Assembly: GCA_947365485.1 (NCBI GenBank)
Contig: CANAXK010000128.1
Span: 1-5,174 of the forward strand
Origin: an uncultured bacterium
GTDB taxonomy: Bacteria > Cyanobacteriota > Vampirovibrionia > Gastranaerophilales > Gastranaerophilaceae
Length of the DNA stretch: 5,174 nucleotides
Direction of reading: 5' to 3'
Each line of letters begins with the position of its first letter. Within the stretch, counting starts at the first letter, position 1. The position numbers were made by a program, and so were the translations under genes. The notes beneath the pieces were generated by a model that was not told the DNA's origin, ran no database searches, and worked only from the letters and a program-made list of their open reading frames with translations. Below are positions 1 through 5,171 of the stretch, piece by piece.

Positions 1-1016
1 TCAACGTAAGCCTCAAGCGGTTTTTTTGTGTCTTCGTTGAAGAAGAATACCGCGTCATCAAGACGAGCCTTGATAACTCTTAAATTTCCGGCTTTGATGT
101 TCTCAAATTCGTTTCCGATGTAGTTTGTGATTGTAACAAACTTGTTGGTGAGCTTTCCGTCTTTTGAATAGAGCGCAAAATACCTCTGGTGTGTTTCCAT
201 AACCGTAACCGCAACTTCCTGCGGGATAGTAAGATAAGCCTCGTCAAAGTTGCAGGTAACAGCAACCGGATACTCGCAGATAAACGTAACTTCTTCCAAC
301 AAATCGTCAGAAATCTTTGTTACTGCATTAAGCTTGTCAGCCTCGATTTTTGTAAGTTCAAGGATTCTTTGTTTTCTTTCATCCGGGTCAACAATAACCT
401 TTGCCTCGCGGAGTTTTGAAACATACTCGTCAGGGTTGTTGATAACAATATTTTGTTCTGAGAATCTGTGTCCGTTGGTGATGTTTGAAGAAGTTTTGTC
501 GATTAAAGTTATTTTAACTTCTTCGCTGTCAAGGATTGAAAGCACCCATCTAATCGGGCGTGAGAATTTCACATCGTTGTTTCCCCATCTCATGAAGTGC
601 GGCCCTTGAAGCTTTGCAAAGATTTGCGGAACATTTTCCTGAAGCAAATCTTTTGTGTTCTTGCCCTTTATTGAAATTTTGGCGTAAAGATAGTTGTCTT
701 CAACATACAAATCGTCTTTTGAGACCCCGTTTTTGTTTGCAAAACCTTCGCCTGCTTTTGTCAGGTTGTTGTTTTCATCAAACGCGACTTTTGCAATAGG
801 GCCTTTGACGACTTTTTCAACATCGGGCTGTGAGTTTGCAAGCCCGTCAACGATTACGGCAAGTCTTCGAGGGGTTGCCATAACTTTAATATCGTCAAAT
901 TTAACATTGCTGTTGTTTAAAAAAGTCTCAAAACCAGTCTTAAGTTGTGAAATCGCCATTGGTATAAACTTATATGGTAATTCCTCAACACCTACTTCCA
1001 ATAAATATTTACTCAT
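1..1016 (-). CDS. glyS: Glycyl-tRNA synthetase beta subunit, N-terminal half (cut by window edge)
   Basis: I translated this frame by hand from ATG at 1016. It stays open for 338 codons and runs off the left edge, about half of the family's usual length of roughly 690 residues. GlyS pairs with GlyQ in the alpha2-beta2 bacterial enzyme that charges tRNA-Gly in the cytoplasm; the beta subunit mainly recognises the tRNA. Family landmarks appear in order: LLEVGVEELP near residues 5-14, ATPRRLA at 47-53, a TKAGEGFA segment, HFMRWG at 140-145 followed by RPIRW, TNGHRF at 180-185, and ARLDDAVFFFNED from 317. The start is supported by GGAGAA (bases 1023-1028) six bases before the ATG, and by an extended -10 box further up. 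The reading frame is intact throughout. glyQ is not in the window; nothing upstream on this strand looks like it, so glyS appears to begin its own transcript. Assignment is secure. Confidence 0.96.
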   Translation of the reverse strand, partial: MSKYLLEVGVEELPYKFIPMAISQLKTGFETFLNNSNVKFDDIKVMATPRRLAVIVDGLANSQPDVEKVVKGPIAKVAFDENNNLTKAGEGFANKNGVSKDDLYVEDNYLYAKISIKGKNTKDLLQENVPQIFAKLQGPHFMRWGNNDVKFSRPIRWVLSILDSEEVKITLIDKTSSNITNGHRFSEQNIVINNPDEYVSKLREAKVIVDPDERKQRILELTKIEADKLNAVTKISDDLLEEVTFICEYPVAVTCNFDEAYLTIPQEVAVTVMETHQRYFALYSKDGKLTNKFVTITNYIGNEFENIKAGNLRVIKARLDDAVFFFNEDTKKPLEAYV

Positions 1017-1044
1017 TTATATTTCTCCAATTTGTTTTTTCTTG

Positions 1045-1052
1045 ATTATATC
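1045..1052 (-). promoter_or_regulatory. Extended -10 promoter for glyS
   Basis: Read on the minus strand, bases 1053-1045 give TGATATAAT: a perfect TATAAT (1050-1045) preceded by TG one base away, the extended -10 pattern. No good -35 lies at 16-18 bases; a TTTACA further up is spaced only 13 bases away. Transcription would start near 1038, leaving a leader of about 22 bases that includes the GGAGAA ribosome binding site before the ATG at 1016. This is inferred from motif matching only. Confidence 0.55.
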
Positions 1053-1085
1053 ATGAATAAAAATGTAAATGGTAGTAAATGTCAG

Positions 1086-1106
1086 TCAGTGCCTTATATG
1101 CACTAA
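1086..1106 (-). terminator. Small hairpin after the 1136-1684 gene, possible weak terminator
   Basis: Seven-base arms TCAGTGC (1086-1092) and GCACTAA (1100-1106) flank a seven-base loop. In the minus-strand RNA all seven pairs can form, one being a G-U. It lies about 30 bases past the stop codon of the preceding gene and before the glyS promoter, where a terminator would be expected. However, no U-tract follows directly (next bases GACATTTACT), so it does not fit a classical intrinsic terminator well. The neighbouring GTCAGTCAGT is a short tandem repeat. Confidence 0.3.
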
Positions 1107-1135
1107 CTCTCTCCTATTTATTTAATATTCCTTAA

Positions 1136-1684
1136 CTAAGACTTAAGGGTTTTTCTAGCCCATTCAAATACCGAAAGATCTTTTTCAATACTAGCATCTC
1201 CACGCATTATCATATTACCATCCGAGTATTTGCGAAAACAAAATAATTTTCTTTCACCATCTGTACTTGGACTAACGCTTAGTGCCAATTGTCCGTTTTT
1301 ATAAAAGTATCCGTCCATTTCAGAATTATTAGTATTATGGTATAATTTTTCTATCAATTGCCCATTCTCAAAATTAACAGTTTCCTTAAGCTCTTTTGTC
1401 TTGTAACGTTGAATTTTGCCTGTAAATTTTTCTCCTGATTTAGTTAATGTAGCAATACCATCTTGAATTTTAACCCCGGATTTTTCAAGAGCTTTTTCAT
1501 AAGAAATTATTTTTGAATTACTCTTTAGTCCAAAAACTGCAATTGAACCGAGCGCCAACGCGGATAAAGTTATCAGTAATATATTATTTCCGCCTCTATG
1601 ATTATCTTGCAATGATTTACAAGAACTTGTTGTAGATTTTGATTTAAAAATATTACAATTAACAGTTGATTCTATTCGCAACAT
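1136..1684 (-). CDS. Single-pass membrane protein with MORN_2/YwqK-like repeats
   Basis: I chose the ATG at 1684 (182 residues). The frame is open from an earlier ATG at 1699, but those five codons contain AAAGGGA, which sits at ribosome-binding distance from 1684, whereas nothing suitable precedes 1699. The N-terminus is polar and rich in S, K and N. Residues 33-53 (ILLITLSALALGSIAVFGL core) form one hydrophobic membrane span, with a basic residue at R30 just before it. The rest is probably exposed outside the cytoplasm. Residues 75-113 (DGIATL, FTGKI, then VNFENGQLIEK) and 124-133 (DGYFYKNGQL) resemble MORN_2/YwqK-type repeats, in which 'F/Y-x-NG-x-L' strands recur. The function is unknown; I do not recognise a named family for the whole protein. 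It follows the 1706-2014 frame after 21 bases, so the two are probably co-transcribed. The region is more AT-rich than glyS. Confidence 0.8.
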   Translation of the reverse strand: MLRIESTVNCNIFKSKSTTSSCKSLQDNHRGGNNILLITLSALALGSIAVFGLKSNSKIISYEKALEKSGVKIQDGIATLTKSGEKFTGKIQRYKTKELKETVNFENGQLIEKLYHNTNNSEMDGYFYKNGQLALSVSPSTDGERKLFCFRKYSDGNMIMRGDASIEKDLSVFEWARKTLKS

Positions 1685-1705
1685 AATATTCCCTTTCATT
1701 TAAGG

Positions 1706-2014
1706 TCAATTTTTAAGACCATAAATCCATCTGCAATTTTCCAAAATAGTTCCAACTTTGCTGTTCGCCGCATCAATCAATGCAGAGTCCCCATTCCAGG
1801 CCAGTTGCATATATCGTTCCAAGAAGGCTTCAGGACCACCATCATCATCGAACATATTATATAGATTTGAATAATCTACATTAATATTCCCACATTCCTT
1901 CCAAGAATCACGAGTTAAACCTTCACAAATATCTGATGTTGCTTTTTCCGCTACAAATTCGCACAAATCATTACTCCTCAGGGGGTACCGACTAACCTTT
2001 AAGATTGTTACCAA
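1706..2014 (-). CDS. Uncharacterised acidic protein, possibly the C-terminal part of a frameshifted gene
   Basis: Open frame of 102 codons from a TTG at 2014, with no in-frame ATG until codon 54. The translation has a cysteine-containing, acidic, soluble character: CEFVAEKATSDICEGL near 18-33, YNMFDDDGGPEAFLERYMQLAW near 52-73, and ending CRWIYGLKN. No membrane span or known motif is seen. Three starts are possible. The TTG at 2014 lies one base after the stop of the upstream 37-codon frame and could be used by re-initiation. The TTG at 1966 has AGGAG (1974-1978) seven bases upstream and would give 86 residues. Or there may be no independent start, if this is the tail of the gene beginning at 2129. 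Its own frame continues upstream, without a start codon I trust, to a stop near 2050. The function is unknown. The gene at 1136-1684 follows 21 bases downstream. Confidence 0.55.
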   Translation of the reverse strand: MVTILKVSRYPLRSNDLCEFVAEKATSDICEGLTRDSWKECGNINVDYSNLYNMFDDDGGPEAFLERYMQLAWNGDSALIDAANSKVGTILENCRWIYGLKN

Positions 2015-2015
2015 T

Positions 2016-2129
2016 TTACCAATAGTTGTTGGTATTTCCTTGCCTACAATTTATACCAGATTTCTTATTTTTGTTATTTTTTTGATATAAAGTATTTGTC
2101 GACGCGACGTATCCATTAGTAATACGCAT
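2016..2129 (-). CDS. 37-codon small ORF with strong ribosome binding site; leader peptide or 5' part of a broken gene
   Basis: ATG at 2129 is preceded by AAAGGAGT (2135-2142) with a six-base spacer, the best ribosome binding site in the window, and by a TTGACA promoter. Translation begins MRITNGYVASTNTLYQ, continues with an asparagine/lysine-rich stretch, and ends NNYW before TAA at 2016-2018. The peptide is polar with no membrane span. A signal this good usually marks a true gene start, yet the frame ends after 37 codons. The next frame (1706-2014) is in another phase and opens within the last dozen codons of this one. Joining the two by a one-base shift between about 2016 and 2055 would give one protein of about 140 residues. 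So this could be a real small protein, a translationally coupled leader, or the head of a frameshifted gene. I slightly favour the last. Confidence 0.5.
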   Translation of the reverse strand: MRITNGYVASTNTLYQKNNKNKKSGINCRQGNTNNYW

Positions 2130-2134
2130 TTTAC

Positions 2135-2142
2135 ACTCCTTT
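2135..2142 (-). promoter_or_regulatory. Strong Shine-Dalgarno site deciding the start at 2129
   Basis: The minus strand reads AAAGGAGT here, with a six-base spacer (TGTAAA) to the ATG at 2129. It matters because it points to a translation start upstream of the longer 1706-2014 frame and in a different phase from it. Confidence 0.7.
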
Positions 2143-2151
2143 GATGAGAGC

Positions 2152-2180
2152 AGATTACTACAAATAATTTATAATGTCAA
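2152..2180 (-). promoter_or_regulatory. Sigma70-like promoter for the 1136-2129 cluster
   Basis: On the minus strand a perfect -35 TTGACA (2180-2175) is followed after exactly 17 bases by TAATCT (2157-2152). The -10 matches consensus at only three positions, but these are the most important ones (first T, second A, last T). Transcription would start near 2145, giving a leader of about 16 bases that contains the AAAGGAGT ribosome binding site for the ATG at 2129. Confidence 0.55.
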
Positions 2181-2245
2181 GAAAAATCATCATATTGTGT
2201 GTTTATGTTGAAATACAATAAACAAAAATTTTTTTAAAATATTTT

Positions 2246-2259
2246 CTAAGTGGACTTAG
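2246..2259 (-). terminator. Perfect inverted repeat at the stop of the 76-residue gene, possible weak terminator
   Basis: CTAAGTGGACTTAG has six-base arms around GG. In RNA it would fold as CTAAG-TCCA-CTTAG on the minus strand, overlapping the TAA stop at 2256-2258. It is followed by a long A/T run (AAAATATTTT, then A7 and T5) that can supply a U-stretch. The stem is short and GC-poor, so termination would be weak; it could equally be a protein-binding dyad. The rest of 2160-2245 is AT-rich and I see no gene in it. Confidence 0.3.
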
Positions 2260-2486
2260 CTGTTTTTAGTGCTGCTGTGTTTCCACTTCCAGTGATTGTA
2301 CTCAATAAGTGCGATGTGAATCGCTGTAAGCACAGCGCTGATGTACGCAAACGGCTTGTGCGTTTTTCTTATTGACCGGTTCTTTGTAATTCCGCTGTAT
2401 ACAGCAACTCCGAGCGCTGTTGTTGCGGCGTAGCCGGTCGTCTTTGGTGTAATAATTCTGTTGGATTTAACCTGTGATACTTGCAT
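2256..2486 (-). CDS. Small protein with two hydrophobic segments and a histidine pair
   Basis: I start this at the ATG at 2486 (76 residues). The frame is open upstream to a TTG at 2507, but the TATAAT box of the likely promoter lies inside that extension. Residues 1-17 are polar. Hydrophobic segment 1 is about 18-33 (GYAATTALGVAVYSGI), followed by a basic loop (KNRSIRK). Segment 2 is about 45-61 (AYISAVLTAIHIALI), then an aromatic/basic tail with N64, H65, W66, W68 and H70. Histidines 43 and 57 are 14 residues apart, a spacing also seen in membrane b-type cytochromes, so a haem or metal role is conceivable but unproven. I recognise no named family. It is transcribed divergently from the permease gene, with 58 bases between the two start codons. 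No Shine-Dalgarno is visible, and the promoter geometry suggests a leaderless message. Confidence 0.65.
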   Translation of the reverse strand: MQVSQVKSNRIITPKTTGYAATTALGVAVYSGITKNRSIRKTHKPFAYISAVLTAIHIALIEYNHWKWKHSSTKNS

Positions 2487-2495
2487 AACACGGCT

Positions 2496-2504
2496 ATTAT
2501 ACCA
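2496..2504 (-). promoter_or_regulatory. Extended -10 promoter for the 76-residue membrane protein
   Basis: The minus strand reads TGGTATAAT, a perfect TATAAT at 2501-2496 with the extended TG. No convincing -35 is present at 16-18 bases. The predicted transcription start, about seven bases on, is near 2489, leaving only about three bases before the ATG at 2486. The message would be leaderless or nearly so. Confidence 0.5.
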
Positions 2505-2509
2505 CAATC

Positions 2510-2538
2510 TTGACCAAACTTCACACAGGTGAGATAAT
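2510..2538 (+). promoter_or_regulatory. Sigma70-like promoter for the permease operon
   Basis: TTGACC (2510-2515, five of six to consensus) and GATAAT (2533-2538, five of six) are separated by exactly 17 bases. The expected transcription start falls at about 2545, the A of the permease ATG itself, so the message would be leaderless. An AGGTGAG at 2527-2533 resembles a Shine-Dalgarno but is 11 bases from the ATG and would not be transcribed from this promoter. The elements interleave with the divergent promoter at 2496-2504. Confidence 0.55.
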
Positions 2539-2544
2539 TGGTTT

Positions 2545-3417
2545 ATGAATTATTACAAAAAATACACGCCTTATCTATTTTTGCTACCGGCTGCGGCGGT
2601 TTTGATTGTGTTTTTCTTTGTCCCGTTTTTCCAAACCTTCGGGCTGAGTTTTTTTGATTACTCCTCAAGTATTTACCACCCAACTTTTAACGGAGTAGAT
2701 AATTATGTGAAACTCTTTAAAGAACCCATTTTTTACAAGGTTATGTTTAATACTTTTATGTACCTCGTAATCGCGGTTCCTTTTCTTGTAACCTTCCCGC
2801 TTTTTCTGGCAATACTTATTAACCAGAAAATCAGAGGAATAACGCTTTATAAAATTCTTCTCTACCTTCCGGTAATTGTCTCTATTGTAGTTGCCGCTAT
2901 TGCTTTTAAGTGGCTCTATGCACAGCAGGGAATTTTGAACTATATTCTTTCTATCTTTGGAATAGATTCAATCGGCTGGCTTGTTGACCCTAATTGGGCG
3001 CTTTTCTCCGTGGCGCTTGTTACAATTTGGAAAGGGATTGGGTACTATATGATGATTTATCTTGCCTCCCTGATGAGCGTTCCGCAGGATTTGTACGAAG
3101 CTTGTGATATTGATGGGGCAAATTTTGTTACAAAACACCTAACAGTCACAATTCCGCATATAATGCCAACGATTGCGCTTGTCTCAACCATAAGCACAAT
3201 TTCTGCGATGAAAGTTTTTGCAGAAATCTATGTTATGACAAAGGGTGGGCCTCTGAACTCAACCAAAACAATTGTTTATTATATATACGAACGCGCGTTC
3301 GAAAACCTTGATTTGGGTTATGCTTCAGCGCTTGCGGTCGTACTTCTGGTTGTTGTAATGCTGTTTTCTCTAATAAATATTCTCTGTTTTGAAAAAAATA
3401 AATATGGAGATATTTAA
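2545..3417 (+). CDS. Carbohydrate ABC transporter permease, MalF/UgpA (CUT1) type
   Basis: 290 residues, the normal size for this family of inner-membrane subunits that form half of the channel of sugar or glycerol-phosphate importers. The N-terminus (MNYYKKYTPYLFLLPAAAVL) has the usual short basic tail running into the first span. About six spans are visible, near residues 9-32, 72-95, 104-126, 154-177, 205-225 and 259-283. The cytoplasmic EAA loop that docks onto the ATPase is clear: E185-A186-C187 followed by D190-G191-A192, then TIPHIMPTI; the third position is C rather than A. The substrate cannot be read from the sequence. A second permease (MalG type), a binding protein and an ATPase would be expected beside it but none is in the window; instead a glycosyltransferase follows, its ATG overlapping this TAA by one base. 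No close ribosome binding site precedes the start. Confidence 0.9.
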   Translation: MNYYKKYTPYLFLLPAAAVLIVFFFVPFFQTFGLSFFDYSSSIYHPTFNGVDNYVKLFKEPIFYKVMFNTFMYLVIAVPFLVTFPLFLAILINQKIRGITLYKILLYLPVIVSIVVAAIAFKWLYAQQGILNYILSIFGIDSIGWLVDPNWALFSVALVTIWKGIGYYMMIYLASLMSVPQDLYEACDIDGANFVTKHLTVTIPHIMPTIALVSTISTISAMKVFAEIYVMTKGGPLNSTKTIVYYIYERAFENLDLGYASALAVVLLVVVMLFSLINILCFEKNKYGDI

Positions 3418-4457
3418 TGAAAATTCTTGTTATCACAGACCTCTATCCTGTGAAAGAGGATGAAAAATATACTCCAAAAACGATTTACAGCTTTGTAAAA
3501 GGCTGGGAAGATTTGGGGCACGAGGTCAGAGTGATTAAACCCAATTTTCTTTTTAACTCTTTTTTGCGTGGAAAACCCTTCTACAAAAGCGGGATTTATG
3601 GCGAGGTCGAGAATGTTAACTACTTCCTCCCGTTTCTCGGTGATGTCAGCAAAAAGATAAAAACCGATTTCGAGCCGGATATTACGGTCGCGCACATGCC
3701 AAGCGGTTTGATTGTCGCAAACAAGCTTGGGCGCCCGTTTGTTGCAGGTGTTCATATCTCGGATTTAGAGGTTTTAACTAATCCTGTTTATTCAATTTAT
3801 TTCAAACCTCAGCTTGAGCTTGCTTACAAAAATGCGTCAAAAATCGCTTGCCGTTCGGAAGTTTTGAGGCAAAAATTCCTGAAACTTTATCCTGAATACG
3901 AAAATAAAACTTTTGTAGCTTTTTCTGGGATTGATAAAAACCTGGTAACAAAAAGATACTTAAAAAAAGAGGGTAAATACAAGGTTATTACTTGCGCCAA
4001 CCTGATTCGGCGAAAAAACGTGGATAAAGTTATTCTTGCTTGTGAAAAATTCGATAATTTAGATTTAACTGTTATCGGAGATGGCAAGGAATTTGCGCGT
4101 TTGAAGTCGATTTCTAACAAGCCGAATTTTTTAGGTCATTTATCAAACGAACAGGTTTTGGAGAAAATGCGCGAGTCTGATATTTTTATCCTGCCGAGCG
4201 AGAACGAGACTTTCGGGATGGTATATCTGGAAGCTATGGCGGCAGGATGTATCACGGTCGGGCTTAAAAACGATGGGATTGACGGGATTATTAAAGATGG
4301 CGTAAACGGGTTTTTGACTGAAAAAGATCGGCTGGAAAATACGATTGAAAGGATTTTGAACTCGGATAACCTTGATGAGATACTGGAAAATTCCTACAAC
4401 ACGATTTTGAACTACACAAAAGAGGCTGCTGCAATTAATTATTCCTCATTTTTTTAA
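3417..4457 (+). CDS. Glycosyltransferase, GT4-like (GT-B fold)
   Basis: 346 residues, complete. ATG at 3417 overlaps the permease stop (TAATG) and is preceded by GGAGA (3406-3410) six bases away, so the two are translationally coupled. The N-terminal domain starts with MKILVITDLYP and contains the GHEVRVIKP strand of a GT-B acceptor domain. The C-terminal donor domain has CANLIRRKNVDKVI with R199 and K200 placed to bind the sugar-nucleotide phosphates, VIGDGKE, and the GT4 signature E264-TFGMVYL-E272 (E-x7-E) followed by AMAAG. It should transfer a sugar from a nucleotide donor in the cytoplasm, probably for a lipid-linked or surface glycan; donor and acceptor cannot be told. No signal peptide or membrane span is seen. 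Neighbours (a sugar permease before, biotin genes after) give no clear pathway. Family-level call is firm, function is open. Confidence 0.92.
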   Translation: MKILVITDLYPVKEDEKYTPKTIYSFVKGWEDLGHEVRVIKPNFLFNSFLRGKPFYKSGIYGEVENVNYFLPFLGDVSKKIKTDFEPDITVAHMPSGLIVANKLGRPFVAGVHISDLEVLTNPVYSIYFKPQLELAYKNASKIACRSEVLRQKFLKLYPEYENKTFVAFSGIDKNLVTKRYLKKEGKYKVITCANLIRRKNVDKVILACEKFDNLDLTVIGDGKEFARLKSISNKPNFLGHLSNEQVLEKMRESDIFILPSENETFGMVYLEAMAAGCITVGLKNDGIDGIIKDGVNGFLTEKDRLENTIERILNSDNLDEILENSYNTILNYTKEAAAINYSSFF

Positions 4458-4458
4458 G

Positions 4459-4467
4459 TGCTATACT
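4459..4467 (+). promoter_or_regulatory. Possible extended -10 promoter before bioD
   Basis: TGCTATACT fits an extended -10 (TG, one base, then TATACT with five of six matches) just after the glycosyltransferase stop. There is no good -35. Transcription would start near 4474, inside the GAGGGGG ribosome binding site region, which counts against it. Read-through from the upstream operon is the alternative. No BirA-type biotin operator was seen here. Confidence 0.25.
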
Positions 4468-4484
4468 TTAGAGGGGGACGGATT

Positions 4485-5171
4485 ATGTCAAAGAATATTT
4501 TTATAACAGCAACCGGTACAGATGTTGGAAAAACTTATGTTTCAGCGCTTCTTGTAAAAAAAATGCGCGAATCAGGTTTTGATTGTGGATACTTCAAACC
4601 TGTGTTGAGCGGGGTTGAAGAAAAAGGCGGAAAACTTATCCAGAGTGACGCGAATTATGTAACCTCAACTGCTAAAATTCCAACGAGCGCGGATGATTGT
4701 GTTGCTTATTGGTGGAAAGAGGCTGTCTCTCCTCATCTTGCGGCAAAAAGAGCCGGAGAAAAAATTGAAATAGAAAGAATAAAACAACTTTTCGAAAAGC
4801 TTCAAGCAGAGTATGATTACCTTTTAATCGAGGGGGCTGGAGGAATTACTTGTCCTTTGAGGCTTGGAGATGGTGAAAAATATTTGCTCAAAGATTTGAT
4901 AAAGGATTTGGGCGTAAATATCGTTATCGTTGCTGATGGTGGACTTGGTACAATAAATTCAACCTTGCTAACTGTAGACTATGCGCGTGCAAACGGGATT
5001 GGGATTGAAGGAATTATTCTGAATAATTTTGAGTCTCAAAACTTTATGCACCAGGATAATTTGAAGCAGGTTGAGTATCTTACCGGGATAAAAGTCGTTG
5101 CAACTGTTGGGAAAAATCAAAAAGACATAGAGCTTTTGGAGGAATTATGGACTGGCAAAAAGAAGATTTAA
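4485..5171 (+). CDS. bioD: Dethiobiotin synthetase (ATP-dependent)
   Basis: 228 residues from the ATG at 4485, matching the family's usual length. A GTG at 4458 is in frame, but it would add nine residues ahead of the normal MSKNIFITATGTDVGKT start, and the good ribosome binding site AGGGGG (4472-4477) is seven bases before 4485. The enzyme carboxylates 7,8-diaminopelargonate with CO2 and ATP to form dethiobiotin, the next-to-last step of biotin synthesis, in the cytoplasm. Visible elements: P-loop GTDVGKT at 11-17 (K16, T17), YFKPVLSG with K38, metal-binding candidates D55 and E116, SPHLAA at 82-87, and EGAGG at 116-120 followed by PL. All catalytic positions I know for the family are present, so it should be active. 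It lies 27 bases after the glycosyltransferase and overlaps the next gene by 25 bases. Confidence 0.96.
   Translation: MSKNIFITATGTDVGKTYVSALLVKKMRESGFDCGYFKPVLSGVEEKGGKLIQSDANYVTSTAKIPTSADDCVAYWWKEAVSPHLAAKRAGEKIEIERIKQLFEKLQAEYDYLLIEGAGGITCPLRLGDGEKYLLKDLIKDLGVNIVIVADGGLGTINSTLLTVDYARANGIGIEGIILNNFESQNFMHQDNLKQVEYLTGIKVVATVGKNQKDIELLEELWTGKKKI
5138..5142 (+). promoter_or_regulatory. Shine-Dalgarno site for the bioA start inside bioD
   Basis: GGAGG lies four bases before the ATG at 5147, within the last codons of bioD. This, with the translated residues, is what marks the start of the next gene. Confidence 0.6.

Noticed and set aside
250..1056. Plus-strand open frames opposite glyS (up to 120 codons)
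   Set aside because: They are antisense shadows of the intact glyS frame, which shows the full set of family motifs. Their translations look like serine/leucine-rich noise.
1685..1699. ATG at 1699 as the start of the membrane repeat protein
   Set aside because: No ribosome binding site precedes it, while its first codons contain AAAGGGA, ideally placed for the ATG at 1684.
2487..2507. TTG start at 2507 for the 76-residue protein
   Set aside because: The extra codons include the TATAAT promoter box and lack a ribosome binding site.
3233..4120. Minus-strand open frames opposite the permease and glycosyltransferase
   Set aside because: They overlap two well-supported genes, have no ribosome binding site or recognisable motif, and follow the codon structure of the other strand.
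4458..4484. Upstream GTG start giving bioD a nine-residue extension
   Set aside because: The extension contains the ribosome binding site of the ATG at 4485 and the family normally begins directly at MSK-type residues before the P-loop.
4440..4484. BirA operator or riboswitch ahead of bioD
   Set aside because: No long inverted repeat of the TTGTAAACC / GGTTTACAA kind and no structured leader fits in the 27-base gap.
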